DNA of 64,000 nucleotides from Pseudomonas lijiangensis (GCF_018968705.1 NZ_CP076668.1:2491001-2555000), one strand, 5' to 3'; shown: positions 42,484 through 51,204, counted from the stretch's first letter. Program-made: numbers and translations. Notes: generated by a model from the letters alone, not told the origin.

Positions 42484-43443
42484 ATGAATGACGTTGATCG
42501 CTACATCGAGGCGGCGACCCGGGACAACACCCGGCGCAGCTATCGAGCGGCCATCGAGCATTTCGAGGTGACCTGGGGCGGGTTTCTGCCGGCCACCAGT
42601 GAGAGCGTGGCCCGTTATCTGGCGGCCTATGCCGCGACCCTGTCGGTCAATACCCTGAAGCTGCGCATGTCGGCACTGGCGCAATGGCATAACAGCCAGG
42701 GTTTTGCCGACCCGACCAAGTCCGCGATGGTGCGCAAGGTGCTCAAGGGCATACGCGCCTTGCATCCCGTTCAGGAGAAGCAGGCCGAGCCTTTGCAGTT
42801 GCAGGATCTGGAGCGTGTGGTTGCCTGGCTTGAAGCACAGGCGAATGAGGCGCTGGCCCGGCACGATCAGGCGCAGTTGCTGCGCTGTCGTCGCGATGCG
42901 GCGCTGATCCTGCTGGGATTCTGGCGAGGGTTTCGCAGTGACGAGCTGTGCCGCCTGCAAGTCGAAGACATCAAGGCGATCCCCGAATCCGGGATCAGTC
43001 TCTATCTGCCGCGCAGCAAGGGTGACCGGGATAATATCGGCAAGACTTACCAGACCCCGGCCCTGCAGCGCCTGTGCCCGGTGCAGGCTTACATCGAGTG
43101 GGTCAATTGCTCGGCGCTGGCACGTGGCCCGGTGTTTCGCTCCATCGATCGCTGGGGCAATCTGGGCGAGGAGGGCCTGCATGTCAGCAGTGTCATTCCC
43201 TTGTTGCGTCAGGCCTTCGAGCGTGCCGGCATCAGCGCCGATCAATACACCAGTCACTCGTTGCGCCGCGGGTTTGCCACCTGGGCGCATCGCAACGGAT
43301 GGGACCTCAAGTCGCTCATGGCTTACGTGGGGTGGCGGGACATGAAGTCTGCGATGCGTTACATTGAGCCGGTTTCGTTCAGCAGTCCTTCCGGGGACCT
43401 GAGCGACGTGAAGGTTTCTTCTATTAATAAGCTTCGCCGATAG
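42484..43443 (+). CDS. Tyrosine site-specific recombinase
   Basis: A 319-residue tyrosine recombinase. N-terminal SAM-like core-binding domain (10-100, TRRSYRAAIEHFEVTW). Catalytic positions: Arg151 in GFRSDELCRL, Lys near 179 in PRSKG, His258 and Arg261 in SHSLRRG, Trp284 in VGWRD in place of the usual His, and nucleophile Tyr293 in SAMRYIEP. ATG 42484 has AGGGGG about 9 bp upstream; ATG 42457 is a possible alternative. No integrase neighbours, cargo or clear att repeats are visible. The stop overlaps an OxyR-like site for ahpC. Confidence 0.85.
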   Translation: MNDVDRYIEAATRDNTRRSYRAAIEHFEVTWGGFLPATSESVARYLAAYAATLSVNTLKLRMSALAQWHNSQGFADPTKSAMVRKVLKGIRALHPVQEKQAEPLQLQDLERVVAWLEAQANEALARHDQAQLLRCRRDAALILLGFWRGFRSDELCRLQVEDIKAIPESGISLYLPRSKGDRDNIGKTYQTPALQRLCPVQAYIEWVNCSALARGPVFRSIDRWGNLGEEGLHVSSVIPLLRQAFERAGISADQYTSHSLRRGFATWAHRNGWDLKSLMAYVGWRDMKSAMRYIEPVSFSSPSGDLSDVKVSSINKLRR

Positions 43444-43476
43444 GCAAAACTAATAAGCAACATCAGGTTTGCCAAT
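43440..43476 (+). promoter_or_regulatory. OxyR-like site upstream of ahpC
   Basis: Four tetranucleotides spaced by exactly 7 bp: ATAG (43440), TAAT (43451), ATCA (43462) and CAAT (43473), compared with the OxyR consensus ATAG-N7-CTAT-N7-ATAG-N7-CTAT. Eleven of 16 positions match. The first half-site contains the last bases of the recombinase stop codon. About 70 bp lie between the site and the ahpC start. Confidence 0.4.
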
Positions 43477-43544
43477 GAGCCTTTGTCATCAATCGTGCGT
43501 AAGCTTCACTCCATCGAATTCACAACCCATCAGGAGATTCACCG

Positions 43545-44108
43545 ATGCCTATTATCAACAGCCAAGTAAAACCGTTCAAAGCAACCGCATTCAAGAACGG
43601 TGCTTTCGTCGACGTTTCGGAAGCTGACTTCAAAGGTAAATGGTCTGTCGTATTCTTCTACCCAGCCGACTTCACCTTTGTCTGCCCAACCGAGCTGGAA
43701 GACCTGGCTGACAACTACGCCGAGTTCCAGAAGCTGGGCGTCGAAATCTACAGCGTTTCCACCGACACCCACTTTGCCCACGCTGCATGGCACAACACTT
43801 CGCCAGCAATCGGCAAAATCCAGTACACCATGATCGGCGACCCGACTCTGCAGATCTCCCGCAACTTCGACGTGCTGATCGAAGAAGCCGGTCTGGCTGA
43901 CCGCGGTACTTTCGTGGTCAACCCTGAAGGCCAGATCAAAATCGTTGAACTGAACGATGGCGGCGTTGGCCGTGACGCTTCCGAGCTGCTGCGCAAGATC
44001 AAGGCTGCTCAGTACGTTGCTGCTCACCCGGGCGAAGTCTGCCCAGCCAAGTGGAAAGAAGGCGAGGCTACTCTGGCTCCGTCTCTGGACCTGGTCGGCA
44101 AGATCTGA
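43545..44108 (+). CDS. ahpC: Alkyl hydroperoxide reductase subunit C (AhpC)
   Basis: A 187-residue typical 2-Cys peroxiredoxin reducing hydrogen peroxide and organic peroxides. The peroxidatic Cys47 is in FTFVCPTE and the resolving Cys166 in GEVCPAKW. It is close to E. coli AhpC in length and sequence. CAGGAG precedes ATG 43545. Codon use is strongly biased, as expected for a highly expressed protein. A terminator at 44169-44205 separates it from ahpF, so some attenuation between the two is likely. Confidence 0.97.
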   Translation: MPIINSQVKPFKATAFKNGAFVDVSEADFKGKWSVVFFYPADFTFVCPTELEDLADNYAEFQKLGVEIYSVSTDTHFAHAAWHNTSPAIGKIQYTMIGDPTLQISRNFDVLIEEAGLADRGTFVVNPEGQIKIVELNDGGVGRDASELLRKIKAAQYVAAHPGEVCPAKWKEGEATLAPSLDLVGKI

Positions 44109-44168
44109 GTCGTATGAAACGGCTAGGGGCTTTGAGCTCTTGAGCAAGTAAACCGCATCGCCCCAAAA

Positions 44169-44205
44169 AACGCCCGGGCGGTCATCGCCTGGGCGTTGTT
44201 TTTTC
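44169..44205 (+). terminator. Terminator between ahpC and ahpF
   Basis: AACGCCCGGGCG and CGCCTGGGCGTT form a stem with one mismatch, loop GTCAT, then a T-rich run. Because ahpF follows 28 bp later, it could reduce read-through rather than fully separate the genes. Confidence 0.8.
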
Positions 44206-44232
44206 TACCTTCGTAAAATAGGAAGTCGCCAC

Positions 44233-45795
44233 ATGTTGGACGCCAATCTTAAAGCCCAGTTGAAATCCTACCTGGAGCGGGTTACTCGCCCCATCGAGAT
44301 CGTTGCGTCCCTTGATGACGGCGCCAAATCCCAGGAAATGCTGGCTCTGCTGAACGATGTACTCAGTGTTTCCAAAGACATCACCCTGCAGGACAACGGC
44401 ACCGATGCACGCAAGCCATCGTTCTCGTTGAACAGCCCTGGCCAGAATATCAGCCTGACTTTTGCCGGTATTCCCATGGGGCACGAATTCACCTCGCTGG
44501 TCCTGGCGTTGCTGCAAACAGGCGGCTACCCACCCAAGGTCAGCGCGGAAACCATCGAACAGGTTCGCGCCCTGCAAGGCGAGTTCCATTTCGAAACCTA
44601 TTTCTCGCAGTCTTGCCAGAACTGTCCGGACGTCGTTCAGGCCCTGAACCTGATGGCGGTCCTCAATCCGAACATCAAGCACGTCGCCATCGACGGTGCG
44701 CTGTTCCAGGATGAAGTGACTGACCGCAAGATCATGTCGGTACCGAGCATCTACCTCAATGGCGAACTGTTCGGCCAGGGCCGCATGGGCCTGGAAGAAA
44801 TCCTCGCCAAGATCGACACCGGCGCCAGCGCTCGTCAGGCTGAAAAACTCAATGCCAAGGACGCCTTCGACGTTCTGGTCGTCGGCGGTGGTCCAGCCGG
44901 TTCGGCCGCTGCGGTCTACGCAGCCCGTAAAGGCATTCGTACCGGTGTTGCGGCAGAGCGCTTCGGCGGTCAGGTGCTGGACACCATGGCGATCGAGAAC
45001 TTCATCTCGGTACAGCACACCGAAGGCCCTAAACTGGCCGTTGCGCTTGAAGAGCACGTCAAGCAATACGACGTCGACATCATGAACCTGCAGCGCGCCG
45101 ACAAGCTGATTCCCGGCAAAGAGGGCGAGCTGCATGAAGTGAAGTTCGCCAGCGGTGCGAGCCTCAAGGCCAGGACCGTGATTCTGGCCACCGGTGCCCG
45201 CTGGAGGGAGATGAATGTCCCTGGCGAGCAGCAATACCGCAACAAGGGTGTTGCCTACTGCCCGCACTGCGATGGCCCGCTGTTCAAAGGCAAGCGCGTT
45301 GCAGTGATCGGTGGTGGTAACTCGGGCGTTGAGGCAGCCATTGACCTGGCGGGTATCGTGTCCCACGTGACCCTGCTGGAATTCGATGTGCAATTGCGTG
45401 CCGACGCAGTCCTGCAGCGCAAGCTGCACAGCCTGCCGAACGTCACCGTGATCACCAGCGCCCAGACCACTGAAGTGACTGGCGACGAGCAGAAGGTCAA
45501 TGGCCTGCGCTACAAGAACCGTGTGAATGGCGAAGAAGTGACTGTCGAGCTGGAAGGTATCTTCGTACAGATCGGCCTGCTGCCTAACAGCGAATGGCTC
45601 AAGGGCGCCATCGAGTTGTCACCACGTGGCGAGATCATCGTCGATGCACGCGGCGAGACTTCGGTTCCAGGTATCTTCGGTGCCGGTGACGTGACGATTG
45701 CTCCTTACAAGCAGATCATCATCGCCCTGGGCGAAGGTGCCAAGGCTTCCCTGAGCGCCTTCGATCACCTGATCCGCACATCTGCTCCGGCCTGA
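44233..45795 (+). CDS. ahpF: Alkyl hydroperoxide reductase subunit F (AhpF)
   Basis: A 520-residue flavoprotein that passes electrons from NADH to AhpC. The N-terminal double thioredoxin-like domain (about 1-200) has CxxC at Cys128/Cys131 in [12 protein letters not shown] loop [20 protein letters not shown]-terminal thioredoxin-reductase-like domain with redox CxxC at Cys343/Cys346 in [10 protein letters not shown] and NAD loop [12 protein letters not shown]. The length equals the family norm (about 520). It is followed by a clear terminator at 45811-45845. Confidence 0.97.
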   Translation: MLDANLKAQLKSYLERVTRPIEIVASLDDGAKSQEMLALLNDVLSVSKDITLQDNGTDARKPSFSLNSPGQNISLTFAGIPMGHEFTSLVLALLQTGGYPPKVSAETIEQVRALQGEFHFETYFSQSCQNCPDVVQALNLMAVLNPNIKHVAIDGALFQDEVTDRKIMSVPSIYLNGELFGQGRMGLEEILAKIDTGASARQAEKLNAKDAFDVLVVGGGPAGSAAAVYAARKGIRTGVAAERFGGQVLDTMAIENFISVQHTEGPKLAVALEEHVKQYDVDIMNLQRADKLIPGKEGELHEVKFASGASLKARTVILATGARWREMNVPGEQQYRNKGVAYCPHCDGPLFKGKRVAVIGGGNSGVEAAIDLAGIVSHVTLLEFDVQLRADAVLQRKLHSLPNVTVITSAQTTEVTGDEQKVNGLRYKNRVNGEEVTVELEGIFVQIGLLPNSEWLKGAIELSPRGEIIVDARGETSVPGIFGAGDVTIAPYKQIIIALGEGAKASLSAFDHLIRTSAPA

Positions 45796-45810
45796 TTGGC
45801 GGTCGGATAC

Positions 45811-45845
45811 AAAAAAGCCCCATGAGTGATCATGGGGCTTTTTAT
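45811..45845 (+). terminator. Terminator after ahpF
   Basis: AGCCCCATGA, loop GTGA, TCATGGGGCT, flanked by A-run and T-run. Confidence 0.92.
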
Positions 45846-45883
45846 TGTGCTTGCGGGTCAATGCCAAGGCATACCTGTCACTT

Positions 45884-45973
45884 GTGGGAGGGGCCTTGGC
45901 CGCGACGACTTACTTACAGGCAACCCATTTTCAGCGTCTGTGAGCTTGCTGTCGCGGCCAAGGCCCCTCCCAC
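45884..45973. repeat. REPIN: inverted 23-bp REP arms
   Basis: Left arm 45884-45906 begins GTGGGAGGGGCCTTGGCCGC; right arm 45951-45973 is its exact reverse complement, with a 44-bp centre. The same 23-bp arm appears at 55839. It lies between the ahpF terminator and the convergent gloA end. Confidence 0.93.
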
Positions 45974-46001
45974 GGATAGGGTGCAGCCAAATGGTTGTAG
46001 G

Positions 46002-46523
46002 TTACAGCGGCGTCGGCTGGATGATTTCCACCCAGTAGCCATCCGGGTCCTTGATGAAGGCCAGGTTGTTCATGCGGCCATCGGCCAGGCGTTTCTGGAA
46101 GTCCACACCGAGCTTTTCAAAACGTTCGCAGGCTGCATGCACATCCGGTACGGAGATGCAGATATGTCCGAAGCCACGCGGGTCGCTGTTGCCGTTGTGG
46201 TAGCTGAAAGCCGGATCTTTTTCAGTGCCGTGGTTGTGGGTCAGTTCCAGGATGCCGGGGATGGATTTCATCCACTCGTGGCGAGCCTTGTCGTCGGCAG
46301 GGATCTGGGACTTGTCCACCAGTGCCAGGAAGTACAGGCTGAACTCGGCTTCCGGGAAGTCGCGCTTTTCTACCAGGCTGAAACCCAGTACACGGGTGTA
46401 GAAGTCCAGCGAGGCGGTGACGTCCTTGACGCGCAGCATGGTGTGGTTGAACACGAAGCGCTGGGTGGCCGCTTCGGGTTCAGCGGTCACGCCAGGGAAG
46501 GTATTGAGTTCTTGCAGGCTCAT
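46002..46523 (-). CDS. gloA: Lactoylglutathione lyase (glyoxalase I)
   Basis: A 173-residue glyoxalase I converting the methylglyoxal-glutathione hemithioacetal to S-lactoylglutathione. The single chain and the residues NHTMLRVKDVTASLDFYTRVLGF and ILELTHNHGTEKD, then FGHICISVPDVHAACE (metal ligands His and Glu) match the eukaryote-like GloA group (about 170-185 residues), longer than E. coli GloA (135). ATG 46523 has GGAG about 8 bp upstream. It is monocistronic and divergent from the DUF4946-like gene. Confidence 0.92.
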   Translation of the reverse strand: MSLQELNTFPGVTAEPEAATQRFVFNHTMLRVKDVTASLDFYTRVLGFSLVEKRDFPEAEFSLYFLALVDKSQIPADDKARHEWMKSIPGILELTHNHGTEKDPAFSYHNGNSDPRGFGHICISVPDVHAACERFEKLGVDFQKRLADGRMNNLAFIKDPDGYWVEIIQPTPL

Positions 46524-46677
46524 GGGGATCTCCAACAGAGTGTTCAAAAATTGCCAAATGATACGGGGCAGGGCGGCCAGTGCCAAACCTTGCGCTGATC
46601 AAAAAGTGCTTCGGCCCTTGCTCGTGGCGGGCGACAGGCTCAGAATTTCCAGTTTCCTGTACTGAGTAGCTCCGATC

Positions 46678-47220
46678 ATGACGTTCTTGCCATGCAGATC
46701 CTTGTTCATCAGCCTGTGCCTGGCTGCAGCAGGTGCACATGCCGCCGATGCAATGATCATCTGGCCGGCGGGCTGGGAGGTGGAATCGCTGCCGGCAGCG
46801 GACCCCGCCACTCAACCGTCCGTGCAAGTCAGACAACGCGCAGTCAAAAACGATCAGGCCGGTAATCCGAGCATGGTGATGGAGCTGACCCAGTCACGTC
46901 TGGTGCCTGGCCATGAGGTCAATGTTCAGGCTGTTTTGCTGGAGATGCGCAAGTCGATTCAGGTCAATTTCGCTCGTAGCGGCATGCAGAGTGTGTGCAC
47001 CCATGTGCGCGAAGGGCAGCTTAGTGTGATTCCGTCGCTGGAAACCACCTGCACGGTGACCCAGAACGGCGTGCATGTGATGACCCAGACCCTGGTGGCA
47101 GCAGCGAACAAGGAGATGGCATGGTCGTTGTCCTATGCCGGATCGGTTGATGGTTATGCGGCTAACAAGGATGAGGTTTTGCGTATCAGGGAAGGGCTGA
47201 AGCTCGACTCTGCGCCTTGA
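46678..47220 (+). CDS. Exported DUF4946-like protein
   Basis: A 180-residue protein with a signal peptide (MTFLPCRSLFISLCLAAAGA, probable cleavage after AHA, near residue 22). The mature part is beta-rich (IIWPAGWEVESLP, MVMELTQSRLVPG, then VCTHVREG and ETTCTVTQ with two Cys that may pair), matching my memory of the Pseudomonas DUF4946 family. Function unknown. The Shine-Dalgarno is weak. An inverted repeat follows at 47244-47259. Confidence 0.65.
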   Translation: MTFLPCRSLFISLCLAAAGAHAADAMIIWPAGWEVESLPAADPATQPSVQVRQRAVKNDQAGNPSMVMELTQSRLVPGHEVNVQAVLLEMRKSIQVNFARSGMQSVCTHVREGQLSVIPSLETTCTVTQNGVHVMTQTLVAAANKEMAWSLSYAGSVDGYAANKDEVLRIREGLKLDSAP

Positions 47221-47243
47221 TGCTTTCCTGCAGGCAAAAAGAA

Positions 47244-47259
47244 GCCCGCCGAGGCGGGC
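47244..47259 (-). terminator. Inverted repeat, terminator-like on minus strand
   Basis: GCCCGCC-GA-GGCGGGC. On the minus strand it is followed by TTCTTTTTGCC, so it reads as a minus-strand terminator. No minus-strand gene is known nearby other than mvaU, 530 bp away and having its own terminator. On the plus strand it follows the DUF4946-like gene without a T-run. Confidence 0.45.
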
Positions 47260-47746
47260 ATGGGGCGCTATTCCTTTAGCGGCCTTCATCTTGTAAGAAG
47301 ACGTGTGAAAAAAATGTGAAGTCCTGACTTGATGCTTATTGCCTCGAGGGCAGGGTGCAAATCATTTGAACCGGTCTTTTGCACAATCCTGTCGGACACT
47401 ATTCGCGACTCGTCAAAAAGTTAGCGTTTTTGCGTGGTCACTGCTGAAAAGGGGCATGACTCTTCGGTGAAACGCAGGTGTAGTGGTGCGAGCAAAATGA
47501 TGCACTTCATATTGAGTTACACATCGTAATGAAGCTGTCGGAATGCTGAACGAGGGTGTGGATTTCTCAAGTTGCAAGAGTGACTGCTATGTTGGGTTGC
47601 GGAGATTTTATTGGCGTCATTATTTTAACGTGAGCAGGGTCTGCGGTATGTCATCAGGTGTTATATGCAAATCGTGCCGAAGTAGGCGCCTTGTATATGA
47701 ATTACTCATGCTTCCCTATTCATATATATGAGTGGTGCCTGTGCAA
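47260..47746. other. AT-rich intergenic region before mvaU terminator
   Basis: About 490 bp with no supported gene, more AT-rich than its neighbours, especially 47500-47740. A 62-codon plus-strand reading at 47543-47731 has no clear Shine-Dalgarno and unlikely composition. A direct structural or regulatory role is not evident. Confidence 0.5.
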
Positions 47747-47772
47747 TAAAAAGCCCTGCAGATGCAGGGCTT
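47747..47772 (-). terminator. Terminator of mvaU
   Basis: AAGCCCTGCA-GA-TGCAGGGCTT, read on the minus strand with TTTTTATT after it. It begins 20 bp past the mvaU stop. Confidence 0.88.
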
Positions 47773-47792
47773 GCCTTGACGACAAAGTACGA

Positions 47793-48158
47793 TCAGGCGC
47801 GCAGCCAGGAATCGACAGTCTCGACGCCGTATTGCTCTTTCCAGGCTTTGAGGCCGCGGTGGTTACCGCCTTTGGTTTCAATCAGCTCGCCTGTGTGCGG
47901 GTTCTGATAGACCTTTACAACCCGCGCGCGACGGCGTTTCGGGCCGGGGGCCGGGGCAACCAGGGACGTGGAACTGACAGGGTCGAGGATGGCAATGATG
48001 TCGCGCAGGCTTTTGCCGTAGCTGCCCATCAGGTCCTGAAGCTTCTGCTCGAATTCAATCTCTTTTTTCAGTCCGGCATCATTCTTCAGGGATTCCAGCT
48101 GTGCAAGCTGTTCTTGAAGGGCTTTCTCTGCTGCGCGGAACTCGGCAAGTCTGGACAA
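47793..48158 (-). CDS. mvaU: MvaU-type H-NS-family xenogeneic silencer
   Basis: A 121-residue MvaT/MvaU protein, the Pseudomonas H-NS functional analogue that coats AT-rich DNA and silences genes. N-terminal coiled-coil SRLAEFRAAEKALQEQLAQL, a central linker, and the C-terminal AT-hook-like domain RRRARVVKVYQNPHTGELIETKGGNHRGLKAWKEQYG. The N-terminus is closer to the MvaU than to the MvaT form from memory. The start is TTG 48158 with GGAG about 9 bp upstream. It is flanked on both sides by AT-rich intergenic DNA, so self-binding is likely. Confidence 0.92.
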   Translation of the reverse strand: MSRLAEFRAAEKALQEQLAQLESLKNDAGLKKEIEFEQKLQDLMGSYGKSLRDIIAILDPVSSTSLVAPAPGPKRRRARVVKVYQNPHTGELIETKGGNHRGLKAWKEQYGVETVDSWLRA

Positions 48159-48532
48159 ATAAAATACTCCAACGGTGTAGTGGCTGTTGATAGCCCGATA
48201 AAGCGATATGACAAAAACGTTAGGCCGACTCGCTCATTTGGTTTCCTACCCGGCCCCGCATTTTGAATGATGAAACTAAAGGTTCCGTCAGGCGTGCGGG
48301 AGTAGTGGGTAGTTATAATCAGTTGCCCGTAAATAATGCACGTTTTTTACGAGTTAGAAAATAGTAATCTTGAAAATGATTAAATGAAACTGCGTTCATC
48401 AGTTGGCGGTTTCTATCACTGCTTGTGATATCGGACGAAGCACGTTGTAAGTTATTTCCGATATTAGGGTTGGCGTGAAGAAGTGTGAAATATGTCGGAA
48501 CAGGTTAAAAAAAGACGCGAAATGCTTACTTT
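48159..48532. other. AT-rich region upstream of mvaU
   Basis: About 370 bp with no supported gene. TTTTGAATGATGAA, GTTATAATC and other AT blocks are present; the mvaU promoter (minus strand) should lie in its first 100 bp. A 60-codon plus-strand reading (48492-48674) overlaps the TPR gene on the other strand and is not supported. Confidence 0.5.
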
Positions 48533-48555
48533 CAGGCAGGTAAAAAGCCTGCCTG
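48533..48555 (-). other. Hairpin after the TPR gene
   Basis: CAGGCAGG (48533-48540), 7-nt loop, CCTGCCTG (48548-48555). It lies 9 bp past the TPR gene stop. No T-run follows on the minus strand, so a weak terminator at most. Confidence 0.45.
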
Positions 48556-48563
48556 CCAAGCGT

Positions 48564-49664
48564 CTAGAGCCCCTGCTGAAGGGCTGGATCATCGGGATTC
48601 TGCTGCTCCAGCTCAGCCAGCAATACCTGTACGTTCTGCAATTGGCCGTTTTCTTTCCAGTACTGGATCAGTAAAACCCGGGCCCGTCGGTTGGCAGGCT
48701 GATTCTGGAGTATCTGGGCCAATTGTTTTTGCGCGGCTTCCAGTTGATCCAGATCATGCAGCGCTACTGCCAGGTCATAGCGGTAATCATTGTTCCCCGG
48801 TTCAAGTTCTACCGCTTTGGCCAGGCTGAGCAGTGCGTACTCGCTCTGTCCATGGTGCAGCAGCCACATGCCTAACGCGTGTTGCAGCACGGAGGAGTCC
48901 GGGTTGCGTTCCAGTAACTTCGCGAAAAGGCTGCGGGCCTGATCCGCCTGGCCCTTCTTGTCCAGCAGTTCGATATGCGCCAGGGCGGCTTCGATGTTAT
49001 CCGGGTCCAGGGCAATGGCGTTCTTCAGGGCTGAAAGCGCAGGCTCCAGATCTCCGGTCTGCAGATAGAGCTTTGCCAGTTGTAACTGGTTCTGCGCTGT
49101 CTGTGGCTGGGTTTTCAGGGCTTCCTGCCAGGTTTCGGCGCTTTGTTGCAGAACAGCGAAATACAGGCCCAGATCATCCGCAGAGAGCCCCAGCAATGCG
49201 CGGGTGGCGCTGAATCTCACGGATTGTTCGGCATCTTCCAGCAGGGGGCCCAGCAACAGGCTGCGCTTGTTGTCGGGTATCAGATCCACACTGGCTTCGA
49301 TAGCTGCCTGACGCACCTGGGGTGATGAGTCCTTGAGGCTGGCATTGAGTAACTTGAGTGCCTGAGGGCTCGGATAATTGCCCAGTTCGGCCAGCAGGGC
49401 CATGCGATGGGTGGGTGAAAGGTCCGTACGCGCCAGTTGCTGATAAAGCATGCGCGCTGCGCCGGGCTTGCCGTCATGGGCCTGTTGCATTGCCTGAGCG
49501 TAGGTGTGATTCAGTTTTGCGGCGGGTTGGGCAGGTGGACTGCGCCATGACCACACGACCAATGACAGCGCCACCAGCATGGCTGATGCAACTGCGATAC
49601 CGACCAGCCTGCGGCGTCGGGTGCCAGGGTGGGGCGATGAGCCCTGTAAAGGCATTTTGGGCAT
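48564..49664 (-). CDS. Membrane-anchored TPR/HEAT-repeat protein
   Basis: A 366-residue protein. A basic stretch (TRRRRL) is followed by one membrane helix (VGIAVASAMLVALSLVVWSW, about 25-44), so the rest faces the periplasm. HEAT-like repeats follow (SPQALKLLNASLKDSSPQVRQAAIEASVDL, and SVRFSATRALLGL), then several TPR units (GDLEPALSALKNAIALDPDNIEA, and later copies). ATG 49664 is chosen because it brings the anchor near the N-terminus; ATG 49655 is an alternative. The upstream sequence contains the terminator of the efflux operon, so it is expressed separately or by read-through. Confidence 0.72.
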   Translation of the reverse strand: MPKMPLQGSSPHPGTRRRRLVGIAVASAMLVALSLVVWSWRSPPAQPAAKLNHTYAQAMQQAHDGKPGAARMLYQQLARTDLSPTHRMALLAELGNYPSPQALKLLNASLKDSSPQVRQAAIEASVDLIPDNKRSLLLGPLLEDAEQSVRFSATRALLGLSADDLGLYFAVLQQSAETWQEALKTQPQTAQNQLQLAKLYLQTGDLEPALSALKNAIALDPDNIEAALAHIELLDKKGQADQARSLFAKLLERNPDSSVLQHALGMWLLHHGQSEYALLSLAKAVELEPGNNDYRYDLAVALHDLDQLEAAQKQLAQILQNQPANRRARVLLIQYWKENGQLQNVQVLLAELEQQNPDDPALQQGL

Positions 49665-49754
49665 ACCGTGTTCCAGTTCCAGACGGCATGAAGCTTCGGG
49701 CAGTGACTGGCTGCTGTCAAACCTCAATCGTGTATAGCCTGTAAATACGGGACG

Positions 49755-49788
49755 GAAAAAAGCCCCGCGCTCAGAGAACGCAGGGCTT
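49755..49788 (-). terminator. Terminator after oprN
   Basis: AAGCCCCGCG and CGCAGGGCTT with one mismatch, loop of 9, then TTTTTTCC on the minus strand. It starts about 19 bp past the oprN stop and closes the efflux operon. Confidence 0.85.
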
Positions 49789-49806
49789 TCAGGGCTTGTC
49801 AGGCGA

Positions 49807-51204
49807 TCAGGCCTGGGGTTGCCACCCGCCGCCCAATGCCTTGTAGATGGCCACGATTCCGCGATAGGTCTCGATTTCTGCCTGGGCCTGGGAGTCTTCG
49901 GCTGCCAGGCGCTCCCGCTCGGCATCCAGCAGAACCAGGAAGTCTGCCGTACCTTCGCGGTACTGGATGGACGCCAGCCTCGCTGCGGCACGACTCGATT
50001 CACTCTGGCGAATCAGGGCCAGCAGGCGTTGCTGGCGTTTGTCGTAGTCGCTGAAAGCGTTTTCCGATTCTTCGAGGGCCAGCAGTACTTGCTGTTCATA
50101 GTTGGCCAGCGCGCCTTCGGCATCGGCATCGGCGCTGCGGATCCGGGCACGGACGCTGCCCAGATCGAAAGCGGCCCATGTGATGTTCGGGCCCAGCGCC
50201 CAGGCTCGGGCAGCCGAGGAGCCTATCTGCGAGCCACGTCCGGCCGTAAAGCCCAGGAAGCCGCTGAGGCTGACCCGTGGGAACAGATCGGCGGTCGCCA
50301 CCCCGATACGGGCGGTGGAGGCGGCCAGTTGCCGTTCGGCTGCACGGATGTCAGGACGTTGGCGCAAGACCTGCGCCGGATCGCCAATCGGCAAAGCCTT
50401 GGCAATGGCGGGCAGTTTTGCCGGACTCAGGTCCACGCTGAGACTTTCGGGGCGTTCGCCCAGCAAAGTCGCGATGCGGTTGCGCTGACGCACCTGCTCG
50501 GCCTGCAATTGCGGCACGCTGGCTTCGACAGCGGCGAGGCGGGCGTCGGCGCGTACCACGTCCAGTTCGTTGCCGACACCGGCATCGCGCAACTGGGTGG
50601 TCACGCCTCGGGAGTCCTGCTGGTTTTTCAGGTTGTCCCGGGCAATGGCCTCACGCAACTGAGCGCCACGCAACTGGCCATAGGCATCGACCACTTCGGC
50701 AATCAGCGTCACCTGAAGCTGATACAGGTCGGCTTCGGCGGCTTCCTGATCGGCTTCGCTGGCTTCCAGTTGCCGTTGAATGCGTCCGAACAGATCCAGC
50801 TCCCAGGCCATGTCCAGACCCAGGTCATAGCGTTCCGTGTTGACCCGGCGCTCGGTGGTGCCTGGTTGCTGGCCTTTGCCCAGATCGCTGCTGGCACGGC
50901 TGGTGATCACGGGCATGGCGTCGTTGCTGACGTCATCGCGAATCGCCCGTGCCGATTTCAGGCGGGCAAAGGCGACGCGCAGGTCACGGTTGCCTTCCAG
51001 GGAGCGGCTGACCAGCGTGTTGAGGGTCGGGTCGTCGAACTGCTGCCACCACAGGGTATCCACCTTGCTGCGGTCGTGGTTGCCCAGTGATGCCGAAGCG
51101 AGTTTTGCCGGGGCCGTTTCGGGGGCCTTGTAGTCCGGGCCGACGGCACAAGCCGCCAGCGCCAGAACCAGCAGGCTCGGAGCGAAAAGTTTAAGCGCGC
51201 TCAT
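49807..51204 (-). CDS. oprN: RND efflux outer-membrane factor (OprN-type)
   Basis: A 465-residue outer-membrane channel of the OprM/NodT family. Lipoprotein signal SLLVLALAACAVGPDY with lipobox LAAC. Two OEP repeats, including ELDLFGRIQRQLEASEADQEAAEADL and SARAWALGPNITWAAFDLG. It begins at ATG 51204, one base inside the mexF stop codon (TGATG). It completes a tripartite pump with the two upstream genes. The terminator at 49755-49788 follows. Confidence 0.88.
   Translation of the reverse strand: MSALKLFAPSLLVLALAACAVGPDYKAPETAPAKLASASLGNHDRSKVDTLWWQQFDDPTLNTLVSRSLEGNRDLRVAFARLKSARAIRDDVSNDAMPVITSRASSDLGKGQQPGTTERRVNTERYDLGLDMAWELDLFGRIQRQLEASEADQEAAEADLYQLQVTLIAEVVDAYGQLRGAQLREAIARDNLKNQQDSRGVTTQLRDAGVGNELDVVRADARLAAVEASVPQLQAEQVRQRNRIATLLGERPESLSVDLSPAKLPAIAKALPIGDPAQVLRQRPDIRAAERQLAASTARIGVATADLFPRVSLSGFLGFTAGRGSQIGSSAARAWALGPNITWAAFDLGSVRARIRSADADAEGALANYEQQVLLALEESENAFSDYDKRQQRLLALIRQSESSRAAARLASIQYREGTADFLVLLDAERERLAAEDSQAQAEIETYRGIVAIYKALGGGWQPQA

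Noticed and set aside
47543..47731. 62-codon plus-strand frame in the AT-rich region before mvaU
   Set aside because: No good Shine-Dalgarno, unusual composition (many Cys, Arg and Tyr), and no support beyond length.
48492..48674. 60-codon plus-strand frame overlapping the TPR gene
   Set aside because: It overlaps the end of a better supported minus-strand gene and the hairpin at 48533-48555.
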